A stretch of DNA of 64,000 nt, from assembly GCF_025118155.1 (NCBI RefSeq), contig NW_026251397.1, positions 517,501-581,500 on the forward strand. Reading direction: 5' to 3'. This DNA is from Cokeromyces recurvatus. Its lineage: Eukaryota > Mucoromycota > Mucoromycetes > Mucorales > Mucoraceae. Each line of letters starts with the position of its first letter. The stretch's first letter is position 1. This document shows positions 25,305 to 38,462 of the stretch, piece by piece. The position numbers and the translations under genes are program-made. A model generated the notes under the pieces. It was not told the DNA's origin. It ran no database searches and worked only from the letters and a program-made list of their open reading frames with translations.

Positions 25305-25941
25305 AAATATGATATTGAATATAAATTCATCCTTGTTTTCACCTGAAGGTTATTAACAGTCATCATAAGCTTTATGTAATAATTTTCTCTCTCGCTCTCT
25401 CTCTCTCTATATATATATGTATATGTATATGTATATATATGTATGCATGCATGTATGTATGTATGTATGTTATTTCCATGTTATGCTGTCCATTCCAGTC
25501 ACTCTTTTTTTTTTCCATGTGTATATTTCTTTTTGTCTTGTATTAAACTTTGTCGGAAAAAAATATAAGAGGATAATATTATCCCAGTTAAAATTTTTTC
25601 TACAAGAAAATGTTACATAATTTGGGGGAAGAGAAAAATTCATTGAGACAAAAAAGGAAAATTTTAAATATAAATCTCTAACTGGTTCTTTCTGACATAA
25701 TATAGGGACAGAAATAAGGGGGAAAATTTGTGTTTGACATTACATAGCAACCAAAAGATTGTCTGTGTGTGTGTAAACTCATGACGCACAATCGAAACCA
25801 AATAAGCCAATTCAATAGGTGGATCACGCAATGAAGTTTACTCCGAATTTCTATATATAAATAAAAAGTATATCATCTTTCTTTTTCTTTTTTTTTTTTA
25901 ATTTATCATCGTTCAGTATATTATATAGTTTTTTAAGTTTT
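25305..25941. other. Intergenic, microsatellites (CT)n, (TATG)n
   Basis: Holds a CT-rich run at about 25386-25409, TATA/TATG repeats at 25410-25470, and a T-rich tract at 25886-25900 just before the transporter start. No gene recognised. Confidence 0.6.
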
Positions 25942-27520
25942 ATGAATCAAGAACTACTCAAAGACGATTCAGAACGAGCCATTTGCAATTATGGTTCAAT
26001 TGCTGATAGTCATACAACAACAACAACAACAACTGACATTGATTTCTTACAAGCAAGCGGTCAGCCAGGTTATGGTACACTTTCAGTCTTCAAAGTCTCC
26101 CTCAACATTGTCAATGCAACTGTAGGTTCTGGAGTCATTGGTTTACCTTTCGCTCTGGTGCTATCTGGCTTTACTATGGGCATTGCCATTTCAGTATGGG
26201 TTTGTGTCTTGTCATGTTTTGCTGTTTATTTGCTTGTATTTACAGGCCAAAAAGTTGGAATTTTCAATTTCGCATCATTAGCACAAGTGGCTATGGGCCA
26301 AATTGGTTTCCATTTGTTAAATTTAATGTTATTTATTCAAAGTGCTGGAAGTGTGATTAGTTACTTTATTTGTAAGTAATATGTTTTAGAGATATTACAT
26401 GTATTAGCTAAGCTATTTGAACCCTTATATTCATATAAATGTAGTGGTTGGTGATACTATTCCTGTCATATTAGGACGTTATTTTCCTCAATATTCCTAT
26501 TTAGCTAATAGACAATTAGTAACTATTTTAGTATCTGTCATCATTGTGAGTAAAGAAACACAGCTAAAAATAGTAGGCATATATTAAAACCTAACCTTTT
26601 TTTTTATTTCATTTTATTTTATTTTATTTTAATTAGATTTTTCCACTTAATCTATTCAGATCAATCGGAGCTCTCGCGAGTTGGTCCGCCTTTTCCGTCT
26701 TTTTATTACCTGTTATGATTATTAGTGTTTTAATTCGTGCGCCATATTATGCCAAAGACCACGAGGCACCTCTTCTGACAATTGGATCCGACCCGATTGC
26801 TACTATGGGCATTATGTCATTTGCCTTTGTGTGCTCTCAAGTTGTCTTCTCCAACTATTTGTCACAAAAGAATCAGTCATTAGGCTCATGGAAGATCACA
26901 TCATATCTTTCGACATTTATTAGTTGGTTTGTGTCAATCGCATTTGCAGCTATTGGATACCTCTCCTTTGGCAAAGATGCTACTTCTAATATCTTTAGTA
27001 GTTTTCCAGCCGATGATCATGTTATTAATGTAGGCAGATTTGCCTTAGGATTATCAATGGTCTTGACTGTTCCGTAAGTAATAATACAGATATAGAATAT
27101 AGAATATATAATTAATAATTATTCTCTACTGTTATAAATAGAATGGCATTCTTTCCTGCTAGAGATGCTATACAAAAGACGATTGGATTTGAAACAATAG
27201 GTCATCAACCTACGCCAATGCAACACTATAGTGTAACGGTGATACTTTTTGCTGTCTTTTTAATTTTAGGAATTCAAATTAACTCTCTTGGAAAAGTCTA
27301 TTCAGTTGTAGGAGGTGTGGCATCTTCATTTTTAGCTTATATTATACCTGGATTTGCCTACATTGCTGTATTTCATCCTACCTGGGTATTTAAACAGCAA
27401 GATTCTAGTTTGATAATTAGTAAAACAAAATCTGTTTGGTGGCTAGATATTATTGCAGTTATTCTTGTTTTATTTGGAATTGCTGTAATGCTCTATACTA
27501 TTTTTCATTCTGTTATTTAA
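25942..27520 (+). CDS. Amino-acid transporter, AVT/SLC38 (AAAP) family
   Basis: Four exons (25942-26371, 26445-26545, 26637-27073, 27142-27520) join in frame to 448 residues. After a polar N-terminus with a poly-Thr run, the first transmembrane segment holds the family-typical SLNIVNATVGSGVIGLPFAL (the NxxxGSGxxxLP motif of AAAP transporters). About eleven hydrophobic segments follow, including PLNLFRSIGALASWSAFSVF and MAFFPARDAIQKTIGF near the C-terminal half. Yeast AVT proteins and animal SLC38A move neutral or other amino acids across vacuolar or plasma membranes (family knowledge); the substrate cannot be read from the sequence. It follows the AreA-type gene by 637 bp; regulation by AreA is possible but not shown. 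Confidence 0.88.
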
Positions 27521-27691
27521 TTTTTTTTTCCTCATACATTCTTATATACCCTTTCTTACATAATAAACATAGAAATAATAGGAAATTTTTATTAGTTTTT
27601 TTTTTTTTTTTTTTTTTTTCACGTGTGAAATACATAATATATAGATGTTTTTTTTTTCCTTCTCCTATATAATTTTTTTTCTCCACATAAA

Positions 27692-29515
27692 ATGTCTTCC
27701 AATACCGTTAAATATCATATATTTGAAGAAAAAAACTTTCAGGGACTTGTCTATTGTGATTATTGTGGAAAGTTATTATGGGGATTAACACGGCAAGGTG
27801 TTCAGTGCACAGGTAAATATAGAATTAAATATATAGTCTATTTATATAATAAACAAAGAAAGACAACAACAAAAAAAAGATGCTCATTTTAAAATAAGAA
27901 TGTGGATATAGTTGTCATGTTCATTGTAGTGACATGGTTATCCAATGTCGAATTCCTAGACGTTTGAGTCCAGACTCACTTTCAGTTACTGATTCAGAAG
28001 CAGAATCTGTTGTTTCTAAATATTCTCAACGCAACTCATTAGAGAGATTTAATAGTACAAGTAGTATTGAAGATAGTCGAAGTAGAAAGAAAAGTATAGA
28101 AGAGCCAGTTAAATCACCTATATTTTCAAATACAACTAAAGAGTTGAGCAGAACATTAAAGATAGAATCCTATCGTAAATCTTTGAAACAAAGGCTGCAG
28201 AAAAATAATAATAGCGATATGATAGAGATAAGTCCACATTCAACTGCCAAGGTATTTACGAGATTTGTTGCACGATCAAGAGCGTTCTTTTGGATAGGTC
28301 AATGGTGGTATGACATATATAATTGGAAGAATAAATGGCATTCATTTATAGTTTGTATTATCTGGGTTTGTTCATGTATGTAATACTCAACGACTATTTT
28401 ATGTGTGTGTGTGTATACGATTTATATTAACAGTTTTTAGAAATAAAGGCCTATATCCCTATACGATATTACTAATACCTCCTTTACTCGTTTGGCGACT
28501 TTATTGGAGTATTGGTTTGGAAGAGCAGCAAAATGTATCACAAATATTATTTCCACGTTATGAAGAGCATTCATCTGAATATTATACCAACTTACAAAAT
28601 ATGCATTATACCTTCGTCTTCTTGATAAGGCTCTATGATAATCTATCATACCATATGCAACATATTCAATTAACGAGTACATCTTATAAACTTATGCTGC
28701 TAATAAGCCTATTGATTTCTGTTATGCTTGCCTTTGCTGGCCGTTTTTTAGTTATAACCGTTGGTTTAGTAATTCTACTTAATAAGACGTGGATTGGTAC
28801 AGCTATAGAGATTATACTTTGTAATTTAATAGAACTAGTTCAGAAAGTATGTTACCTATATCAAGTCTCACGAGGAACCAAGTCAGTGATGTCAGAAAGA
28901 AAATGGATAGAGGTATCCGTGTATGAAAATCAGAGATGGTGGGCAGGTACAGGTTATACATCTCAGGTAACAAGAAGTTTGAATATGTATAAATATATAT
29001 ATATATATATATATGTATATACATGTATATATATTGTTTGCATGTCTATTTATAATAACTTATATATATAGCTGCTGAGATCAGAAAGATCAGCTTGGTC
29101 TAATATTTGTGGTTCAGAGCCGTTGCTGCCAAAAGATGAGATGCTTCCACCAAAGAATTATACATGGGAGGAAAATGGGTGGCAGCTTGATATAACAGGA
29201 CCATGGACAGATGATGCTTTAGGAATAGGTAATAAAAAATAGCTAATTATTTACTCACTATTTTAACCTACATTTTTATTTTATTTTTTTCTATAAAATA
29301 CATAGTGGTAAATTATATGTGAAAATAAAAATAAGAACAGACACATTGAGCACAAATTTATATACATATAGGATTTTGTAGAGTGTGATGAAAATGGTTG
29401 GGTTTATACAGATCACCGTTGGCTCAAAGAAAAAGATAATAGAAATGAAACAACGAAGGAATTAACGAGAAGAAGAAGATGGTTTAGGAAGGCAATATCA
29501 GTAAAAAGTGCTTGA
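27692..29515 (+). CDS. C1-domain, Pex24/Pex30-like, dysferlin-domain membrane protein
   Basis: Exons 27692-27812, 27899-28375, 28434-28966, 29072-29228 and 29372-29515. Residues about 8-55, after splicing, form a complete C1 zinc domain with spacing H-x12-C-x2-C-x13-C-x2-C-x4-H-x2-C (YCDYCGKLLWGL, TECGYSCHVHC). A Ser-rich linker leads to a reticulon-like membrane region (FWIGQWWYDIYNWKNKWHS, VFRNKGLYPYTILLIPPLLV, LMLLISLLISVMLAFAGRFL). The C-terminus has DysFN/DysFC motifs (VSVYENQRWWAGTGYTSQLL, WSNICGSEPLLPK, CDENGWVYTDHRW, RRRRWFRKAI). Pex30/Pex24-type proteins shape ER or peroxisome-contact membranes (family knowledge). The last join needs an extra 2-nt exon (TG, 29306-29307) to keep frame; otherwise a stop follows. 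Confidence 0.8.
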
Positions 29516-29836
29516 TTATTATATTGTATATATACATGTATGCATATATATATATATATGTATGTATATATATATATTTCCCCAATAAATATATTCTATG
29601 TAAAAGGCAACAATTAAGCTGATTTAGCATAAATTATTGAATTTACTATAGCATACACTACAAAATTTTTCTATTTATTACGTACATTATCTAAGATTAT
29701 AAATGTGTCTAAAACAGGAGAGTAAAAATTAACGTTAGAACCAAATGTGTTACATAATGCACCCTTAATTCTGTACAGGGTTTTGATGATAAATATGTCA
29801 CCAATCTGCGTTAAATACAATATATCCTCTTATTTT

Positions 29837-29875
<39 letters not shown>

Positions 29876-31574
29876 TATGCAGTATATAGAAACATACTTA
29901 TCATCCTAAATCAAGCTACGTTCAAAAGCAACCATGTACATATTATGTGTTAATAATTAAGCCTAGAATAAAAAGGATTGTATTAATATATATACACAGA
30001 ATACCCTTTATACAAGTAATATCATAAATTATAGGTAAATAATTCTGTCTCTATATTACCACAACTTTGTTCAAATAGCCTGCGTTGTATGTAGATATAT
30101 AGGAAAGAGCTATTCTCAATATTAGTCCTAGACTATCTATGAAGACAGGAAGAGTATCATTTGAATTTAAACTTGTAATGCTGACTTCCTTTAAAAGTAA
30201 TAAAGCTGTAGTGTATATAGAGCTAAATAACATAATGAATTTTTAGTACTTTATCATTTATTAAATTTACATAATGAAATTATAATAAATAAGAATAAAA
30301 AAGCCTTTTATAAACAGTCTTTTTTTTTTCTTATTGAAGTGAAGCGAAAAATATGTAAAATGAGGAAAATATTATCATTAAAGTGATATAGAAAGTCCTA
30401 TGCTGTTTACACTTTTAGATTATTTAATTTCACTCTGTTTTGTATACTTGATTAGAATTTCGTTATACTTACAAAAAGAAAGTTAGACTACTTATTTTAT
30501 TAACTTTACTTCCTATGCATCTTTTGCTGTATATACTCATACTTTTATATCAAGTAGAATGGCCTTTAAGAAAGCAATCATCAAAACGTTTAACAAAATA
30601 GCGTGCAAGTGGTTATTTACTCTCTCATTCTCATTGTATACATATGTATAAAGATAGATTTTATCAATCGTATCATGCATGTTGCATTTATTGTTAACTA
30701 AAGTTCAATAAAATAAATGTTGATAAAGCTTTAGAAAAATTTAAACCATTCAATGAAGAACATGAAGTGTACCTATTTTAGCTAATCCCACATTTCCTGT
30801 ACTTGTATCTAATGTACAAATTTCAAATTATTCGTTTTTAATTCACATGTACAAATCTTATGAAAATATATAATAGCACTTAAATCAGAGAAACTTAAAT
30901 TAAACTACTCCATGCTTTTATTTCTTATCTCTCTTTTCATTTATCTTTTAATAGCCTTTATTTATCTAACTAAAACTTTCAAACTAATCAATAGTTTAAT
31001 TTTATGAATAAAGAAAATGACATCTTCAAAATCAAATTATTAAATAAAGTATAATCTGTGAATAGAACCACAAGTCGTTATAGAACAATTGCATGACAAG
31101 TAAAAATAAACTGAAGTTTATATTGTTACAAAAGAGAGGATTGCATAATTCAAGAGAGTATTTATAAAATAATTTATTAAACAATGTTATATTTTTATAT
31201 GGATATTTACATAGATTGCGTTCTGCAATCGAATTTTTTCACCACGTTTTGGCCTTGAAGCAATACCTTCTACTTTAGAAGTTTCTACTTCAGATATGAT
31301 AGGAAGTCAATCAATTATTATCACTTGCAACACTATTTACAAAATTCTATCTTGCTACAGAAAAAAAAAAAAAAAAAAAAAAAAAGTTATATTATACCTG
31401 ATTGACATACATAAAAAACGAAACATTTGAATGTTCCTTCATGTTACAAAAAAAAAGGCTCCGAAATGACATGAAATTTAATTACCTATTTTGTACCAAA
31501 AAGTTAAAATTAATTCATTCTTTGCCCCTTCTTTTTTTTTTCTTTATTATTATTATTATTCTTCCTTATGACTA
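29516..31574. other. Intergenic, AT-rich, with decayed coding-like stretches
   Basis: Contains TA-rich repeats (29520-29580), a 36-nt poly(T) (29839-29874) and a poly(A) (31361-31385). One plus frame at about 30450-30780 reads as a hydrophobic segment (RLLILLTLLPMHLLLYILIL) followed by QVEWPLRKQSSKRLTK, then stops within otherwise coding-like text (CIHMYKDRFYQSYHACCIYC, NVDKALEKFKPFNEEHEVY). A minus frame at about 31310-31205 reads ISEVETSKVEGIASRPKRGE. Neither was assigned to a family. Confidence 0.4.
30453..30780 (+). pseudogene. Possible decayed ORF of unknown family
   Basis: A single reading frame with a predicted membrane helix, a CxxC-like CCIYC and a C-terminal KALEKFKPFNEEHEVY is broken by in-frame stops near 30600 and 30700. 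The residue composition looks coding rather than random AT-rich translation, but there is no start, no splice solution and no recognised homologue. Low confidence. Confidence 0.25.
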
Positions 31575-33519
31575 ATGGAAACTAAAGCAACAAAACATAC
31601 ATCAACTAATTTAGAAGATTTGAATGAAAAGATTGCAAGAATATTAAAAGATCCATCAAATGTTTTGGAGCAAATGTCTATTGATGTTGACTCCATGAGT
31701 CTACCTCAATTAAATGAATTTGCAGAAAAAGGTTTGCATTTAAAATTAAATATACGGTTTTAGTTGATGGTTTATTATTTAGGTGGACTTGGATCATGTG
31801 TTTCAAGAGCAGATGTTTTAGCAAAAACGCCTGAGGATCTCATGTATTTGCAAGGTAAAGCACATTCAAAAGCTCTAAATCATTTGTTTTTTTTTAAAAA
31901 AAAAAAATAAAAATAGCATGACCCTTTTTTTCTTTCATTTTTATTTTTCTATAGGAGAACGTATTGTTATTTTAAAACATATACAAGATGATATTTATAT
32001 GGGATATTGTGAAGGAGTGGTTGGTAATTTTAATGCAGAAAATGTTTATTTTGTCGAGCTTGATCCTCGAGTCTTAAAATCATTGGATATGACAGCAACG
32101 AGTTCATGTTTCAGGAATTCGGTCACTAGTTACGCCACTTCTAATTCAGAACATCAACAACAGAGTCATTGGGCTAAAGGAAAGCCAAGCTTTGAAAGTA
32201 TTGCTACACATTCCTCTTTTTCAATGCTACATTTACAACAGCAACAATCTAACGTATCGTCTTCCTCTTTTTCTGAAGAAAATATAGGTGTTAATTATCA
32301 TGATCCCTACGATACCTCCGCTTTTAATATTAATTATTCGGAAGAAGAAGAAGACAACACGGAATCTCAAAAATATTCTTCAGTGAATAATCTCGATAAA
32401 ATAATTGCAAAGCCTGAAAAAAAGACAGTATCAAAAGCGAGCCCTTTGAAACAAATAAAGAACGTAGATGAATATGGATTTCTTATAAAATCAGATAAAC
32501 CACCCAGTAAATCAAATAAATTAACAACTATATCCTTAAAAGAATATCGGGAAAATGAGCTTAAATGGCTCTCCATTATCAACAAAATGGACGTTGGCCA
32601 AGTGAAAAGAGATACCAAATTCAAAAAATTAGTACGCCATGGCATACCGGCTTCTGTACGAGCTCACGTTTGGCAATTCCTTGCAGGATCTAAAAGCTAC
32701 CAAAAACCTAATTTCTTCAATACCGTTCTACAAAAACCGTTCATTCCTATCTATGATGTTATCGAGCGAGATATTGCTCGCTGTTATCCAGATCATATTC
32801 AGTTTATGGAACCCGACAGTCAAGGACAAAGGGATCTGTGTTGTGTTTTGAGAGCTTATGCGCAGTATAATCCGCAGTTAGAGTATTGTCAAGGTATGGG
32901 TCGCTTAGCTGGTTTAATGCTAATGCAAATGACGGCTGAAGAATCTTTTTGGCTATTAGTGGCCACAATCGATAAATACATGAATGGCTATTTCACGCCT
33001 TCTCTCTCTCAACTTCGTATCGATGCCTATATTATCGAACAATTGCTTAAAGATCATAATCCTAAACTAGCTCATCATTTAGAAAAGAATGATGTGATGC
33101 CAATCATGTATATTACACAATGGTTCTTGACTGCCTTTACCATGACCTTGCCATGGGAATCAGTATTACGTGTATGGGATGCGTTTTATTTTGAAGGTAT
33201 CAAAGTATTTTATCGTATTAGCCTTGCGATATTGGATATCTGTAAAGAGCACTTGCTTAATTCTTGTCCTAGTAATTCAGAACTATTGTCTTTTCTTTTG
33301 CATATACCACATAAATATCTTGAAGCCGATATACTACTAAGTACAGCATTTCGAATTCATTTATCAAAAACAGATATTAAGCGATATGCGAAAAAGGCCG
33401 GCACTGAGGATTTAACCACATCAGGTCTACCGATCGAGCATGGCATCAAAAATTTACAAGCAGGAAGTAATAGCTCCTTTTATGGATTTAAAAGTCTAAA
33501 AAAAATTAATAAAATATAA
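31575..33519 (+). CDS. TBC-domain Rab GTPase-activating protein with N-terminal SH3-like segment
   Basis: Three exons (31575-31731, 31783-31854, 31955-33519) give 597 residues in frame. The N-terminal part contains GERIVILKHIQDDIYMGYCE with VVGNF, an SH3-like fold. The TBC domain spans about residues 270-530 of the joined protein: LVRHGIPASVRAHVWQFLAG, the catalytic arginine-finger motif IERDIARCYPDH, and the glutamine-finger motif LEYCQGMGRLAGLML, then LPWESVLRVWDAFYFEG. Both dual-finger residues of active Rab GAPs are present, so it is probably active on a Rab in membrane traffic (family knowledge); the Rab target cannot be told. The linker is Ser/Gln-rich and acidic. Resembles EVI5/TBC1D10-type GAPs in the catalytic half. 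Confidence 0.88.
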
Positions 33520-33738
33520 AACTATTCACCTTTCACTTATTATATATTACATAATATAAGATTTATGAATCACAATAGTCATCTTCAGTTTACTACAGTT
33601 TACCAAGAATTATTTTGTTATATATTATTATTGTATAAAATATATGTGATTAAGCTATTTTTTCTTTGGCTGACTATGTAATGGAAAATTATGATTAGAA
33701 GTTTCATTTTTTTTTTTTTTTTTTTTTTTAATTATTTC

Positions 33739-34890
33739 ATGACTTTAATATCTCGCTCAAGTCAGAGATTTATTTATAATTCATTTCCTTTTCAAAAGTT
33801 TTATTTTAAGCCATTACGTTTCATGTCAACTACTGATCGGGAAAAAGAAATTATTGAGAATTTAAATCGAGTCAGACAAACTGTACAAGAGCTTCGAAAA
33901 TCTCCCCATGTAATATATATAAATATTTAGAAATCTAACAATTCCTAAATGGCAAATATGTTTTGTAGGCTCGATTAGTTGCTGTCAGTAAATATATGCC
34001 CTCTGAGGACATTGAATATGCTACAAAAACTGGACAAACCCATTTCGGTGAAAACTATGTAAGTTCTCTCTTTCTCTTTTTTCTCCTCTTCTTTCGTTCA
34101 TCAGTATATGATCTTAACTAGTAAGTTTTCTTTTAGGTACAAGAATTAGTAGAAAAGAGTAAAAAGGTATACTACATGTTCAAAGTGTAATTATACATTT
34201 CATTGATTTTTTTTTTCTTTTTTTTTTAGCTTCCTTCTTCCATTGATTGGCACTTTATTGGTCATCTTCAAACAAATAAATGCAAAGCAGTGGCATGTAA
34301 GTAAAAAAGAAAGAAAGATGGATCACATTTTCTAATAAAATAAGCTAGCAATTCCAAACTTGTTTGTTGTAGAAACAATTGATAGCTCTAAAAAAGCAGA
34401 TGCATTAAATAAAGCTTGTGTTAATGTTGGACGTGAAAATAAACTTAAAGTTTATGTTCAGGTGAATACAAGTGGTGAAGAAGGTATATTTTGTATTGCG
34501 TCCTATAAATTTTACTTATTAAGACAAATTAATAGCTAAAAGTGGTGTTGAACCTTCTAATGCTCTTGAGGTTTGTAAGCACATTAAGGAAAATTGTCCT
34601 GCTTTAGAATTATACGGTTTAATGACGATTGGTATGAAAGATCGTGATGCAAAGAATAATCCTGACTTTGAGGTAACACTGACAAAATGAGACATACAAA
34701 CATACTAATATCATGCTATTTATTTTAGAAAATTGTTCAACTAAGAAAAGGTATTAAATCATCCTTAGAACTTGAGCATTTTGAAGCGAGTTTTGGTATG
34801 TCAGCAGATTATACAGAAGCTTTATTGGATGGATCAGATAACGTTAGAGTTGGTACTGCTATTTTTGGTGCCAGAAGAGTAAAACAATAA
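33739..34890 (+). CDS. Pyridoxal-phosphate homeostasis protein, YggS/PLPBP (YBL036C) family
   Basis: Seven exons: 33739-33909, about 33969-34060, about 34138-34167, about 34230-34299, 34349-34483, 34536-34672 and 34729-34890. The protein shows the family signatures: [18 protein letters not shown] (PLP-binding lysine in VAVSK), [63 protein letters not shown], and [11 protein letters not shown] then [11 protein letters not shown]. These single-domain alanine-racemase-fold proteins bind PLP and control its level and amino-acid homeostasis (family knowledge). The N-terminal extension from ATG 33739 ([19 protein letters not shown]) is basic and aromatic and may be a mitochondrial presequence; MSTTDREKE at about 33823 is an alternative start giving the cytosolic form. 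A poly(T) tract lies immediately upstream. Confidence 0.9.
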
Positions 34891-35891
34891 AACAACAGTA
34901 GGAAGAAAAAAAAAAAAAAAAGAACACTATCATACATAATTTTTATCTCATCTAACTACTACCTAAAACATTGATAAACCTTAAATTAAAAACTGACGTC
35001 TCTTATGCGTTGAACAAAGTTTGTCTTTAGCCTTACATTTACAAAAGGCATGTTTGATTTTTCTTCTTTACCTTACCATATCTTTTTTCTTATAAAAAAA
35101 AATACATGATATGTAAAGCCATGATATTAAGATGATATATTTGCTTAAATAAAATACCTTTCAAGATAACCTTTAAAGTATTTTATAGAAATAGCAAGAA
35201 AATCTTTCAAATTAGCTTATAAAACATACATACACACACACACACATTGTTGTAAAATTCGTTGATGTTGAAGAATGATATTTGTTTTCTTTTTCAGTAC
35301 AATTCCTCTTTAACGGTTGGTGTTCTTAACAATAAATTGAAACTGTTCGATAAGATTAAGTGTAGCTAAATGGTTGATATAAGTAAATACTTAACGTGCC
35401 TGATTTTATAGTAGAGCATACAAACTGCTGTGAATGTAAGTAGTCATATATTATTTGTAATTTAATAGTGAACCTTTACTTCATCAAACTTTGTTACATC
35501 TTTAGTGTATATGATTCATAAAATGATGATTATGTTAGCCAGTTTAATTATAGGCCTATCATCAGACTTATGATCTTTTCAAATTATAATAATACAAATT
35601 TATCGATTAGAGGCTTTCCATTAAAATAACCTATTTCTTTGATTTCTTTTCATTTCAGAGTATTTCCTTTTAATAAATTAAATATAGCTTGTCTATAACT
35701 AGAATAACTTTATGTGTGTAAAGTAAAATGCTTATAGATATTCTGAAGGTAATTTAATTAGAAACACTTCTTTAGTCTTCCAAAAAGCCGCATCTGAATT
35801 TTTGTTTATAAACATTTTAAAAGGACAAAAAAAAAAACTTAGGTAAATCGTTTTGAGCTTGTCACTTCACTGTTCGTCTCGACAAAGTATT

Positions 35892-35937
<46 letters not shown>

Positions 35938-36838
35938 ATAATAACAGTTTTCAGATCAGCATGACATTCCAAAATTTCTTATTTTACATAGAAGAGTTTT
36001 TATATTGAAGTGGTTAGTTAATATTTAGCTTTAGATAATTTGTTTATTTCATGTATATACTGATTCTTAACATACATCTATATTTGATATCATTCTCTTT
36101 TCTTCTTTATTTCTTATTTCAAAAGAAAAAGAGAATGTATTCTTTACAGGCCATTAATTTAAAAGTTTAATTTTATTACAACAAGAAATTCTTATTGCAT
36201 ATAATAACGTAAAAGGAAAAAAAAAATTGGAACACAGTAAAATATCGGAAACGCATATTAGTTGGAAAAAACTTGTATTTCGAAAGTCTAAAAACATAAA
36301 AATTGCATTTGCTGTTATCATATCCCACTATATATATCCATATAAAGTAGAAAAAAGGTCATACTGAGGCCATTTTAATATATCTTATTAATATTAAACA
36401 TCAAAGATTCAAAAAAAAGAGACCTATTTACAATTTTTATGCATTAACAACTGTTACTTTTATATATAAATATGTATATAAAAAGACTCTCCAGTGTTTT
36501 ATTGAATATATGTAACAACTACATACAAAATTTAGGAATTAAAGAGCAAAGCATAACGAGCAACGATTTTCGGTCAAAGAAGAAAAATAAATCAAAAATA
36601 ATTTAAAATATAAAATAATATACACTTAATATATATGTTTACGAGTTAAAATTATCATACATATGTTTGTATGTATACGTGTATTCGTTGATTTTCTATC
36701 TCTAATGTTGTTAAAAAAAAAAAGTTTTGCATGCTTTAAATATTAACCTAAAAAAAATTACATAAATTGCAGTCCGTGCGTAAATCTAATATTCGGTTAC
36801 TAAAATGTGTAAAATTCCGGGCATAAAACTAATCCCAA

Positions 36839-36880
<42 letters not shown>

Positions 36881-36904
36881 ATTTCTACTTTACAAGTAAA
36901 AAAT
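34891..36904. other. Intergenic, AT-rich, no gene recognised
   Basis: About 2 kb with a CA run (35231-35246), a 39-nt poly(T) at 35896-35934 and another (38 nt) at 36841-36878 just upstream of the next gene. No extended coding-like frame was seen in either strand. Confidence 0.55.
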
Positions 36905-38092
36905 ATGAACGACCTCCAACATAACCTAGCAAAATTATCATTAAATAAACCTACTCAAACGTTCAAAAACTCAAAGTTTGATCCACAGAATAAAAGTATA
37001 TCTTCTAAACAAGCAAATGTTAAGGAGCTGCATAAAGGAAGACAAGAATTATATCATTACAAAAGTGAATGTCAACAAGCTGTAGCTGATACAAGAGGCC
37101 GCTATCATCAGAGTAGGACTAGTCATAAATTATCTAGGACAGCTTCATCTATTCCGTCAGGTAAGTTTTTCTTTTTTTTTTGTTGTTGTGGTCTCTTCAA
37201 GGCCTCATCTTTTAAACATATTATAAATAGAAAGAAAATCTTCTGAATTTATTCATAGAAGACACTCACAACGCGTTTGTCTACCAAGTAATCCCGAAGA
37301 AGAGCCTGACAATATTAGAGAAGGTAAAATATATAATAATCACTTGTCTAATTTAAAGTAGTTTTCCTTTTCTAAAAAGAACCAATCAATATATATACAT
37401 ATATAGAAGCGCCTCGACCAAGAAAAAATAGTATAACAGCTTCAATCTCTTTACACAAACATAATACGGAAAGTATTGGATCAAAAGAGGATGGAACAAG
37501 TAGTCCATCACGAGGTTCTACTTCAAGCAATACTGCACCCCTGACTGAAGAAGAAGATCAATGTCTACCACCAAAATATCCATATTCGTCATCCACTAAG
37601 GAACATTATTATCGAACACAGCAATACACTAGTAGAGAAATGCCGGACCCCTTATATTATCAAAGACTTCATTTACAGCAACTGCAACTACAATACCAAC
37701 AACAACTTTATTTAATGTCTCAAACACCTATCTTTTTCCTATCGCCTTATCCTTCTCCTTCCTCTCCTCTTATGACCGACCCATCACAGTTATTTTCTCC
37801 AATAATGATGCAACAACTACCGCTTTCACCATCATCATCACCAGTGCCGCCATCACCACCACAATTGAATTCATCACATCATACAACAAAGAAGAAACCT
37901 AATAAACATCATTCAACAAAACTTACAAGTACTGACTTAAGAAGAAGAGCGGATATTTTGCGTAATTCAAGTGAATCGTATATAAACAGATATAACAATG
38001 AAAAGATAAGAGGAAATCCAAGTAATGGTAGTAATAATAATAGTAGTAATAGTAATAATAATAGTAAATGCCAACCTTATTTTTATTACTAA
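36905..38092 (+). CDS. Uncharacterised Ser/Pro/Gln-rich protein
   Basis: Three exons (36905-37160, 37231-37323, 37407-38092) join in frame to 344 residues. The N-terminal exon begins MNDLQHNLAKLSLNKPTQTF and includes KELHKGRQELYHYKSECQQA, the most ordered-looking part; the rest is low complexity. There is a Leu/Gln-rich patch (LHLQQLQLQYQQQLYLMSQ), a Pro/Ser-rich block with many SP sites, a basic KKKPNKHHSTKLTSTDLRRR segment, and an Asn/Ser-rich end. No domain recognised. The composition suggests an intrinsically disordered regulatory protein, but no function can be assigned. Poly(T) lies directly upstream of the ATG. Confidence 0.7.
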
Positions 38093-38201
38093 TTACTTTT
38101 AAATTGCCGTATATCTTAATAATAAATATGAAGCCTCAAATAATATGATGTATCTCATGACTAGTGTATAATTTGTGCGTACTTTTTTATATTGTTACCC
38201 T

Positions 38202-38268
<67 letters not shown>

Positions 38269-38376
38269 GATCAAAATACGGATGATAGTAATGGACGATC
38301 ACACTCTTTTGGTAACAGGGGCTTTTAGGCTATTTTTTTGTTTTCATAAAATTGTTAAATTACATAACCATTATGC

Positions 38377-38408
<32 letters not shown>

Positions 38409-38462
38409 ATTCATTAAATTTTGTATTATATTACGTCAGAAGGTTTTACATAATATAGGGTA
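38093..38462. other. Convergent intergenic region with 60-nt and 25-nt poly(A) tracts
   Basis: Between the 3' ends of a plus-strand and a minus-strand gene. The A-runs at 38207-38266 (60 nt, the longest in the window) and about 38380-38404 are prominent. No coding segment seen. Confidence 0.7.

Noticed and set aside
28812..29024. Minus-strand frame with an IYIY-rich start
   Set aside because: TA-rich intron read in antisense of the C1-Pex30 gene.
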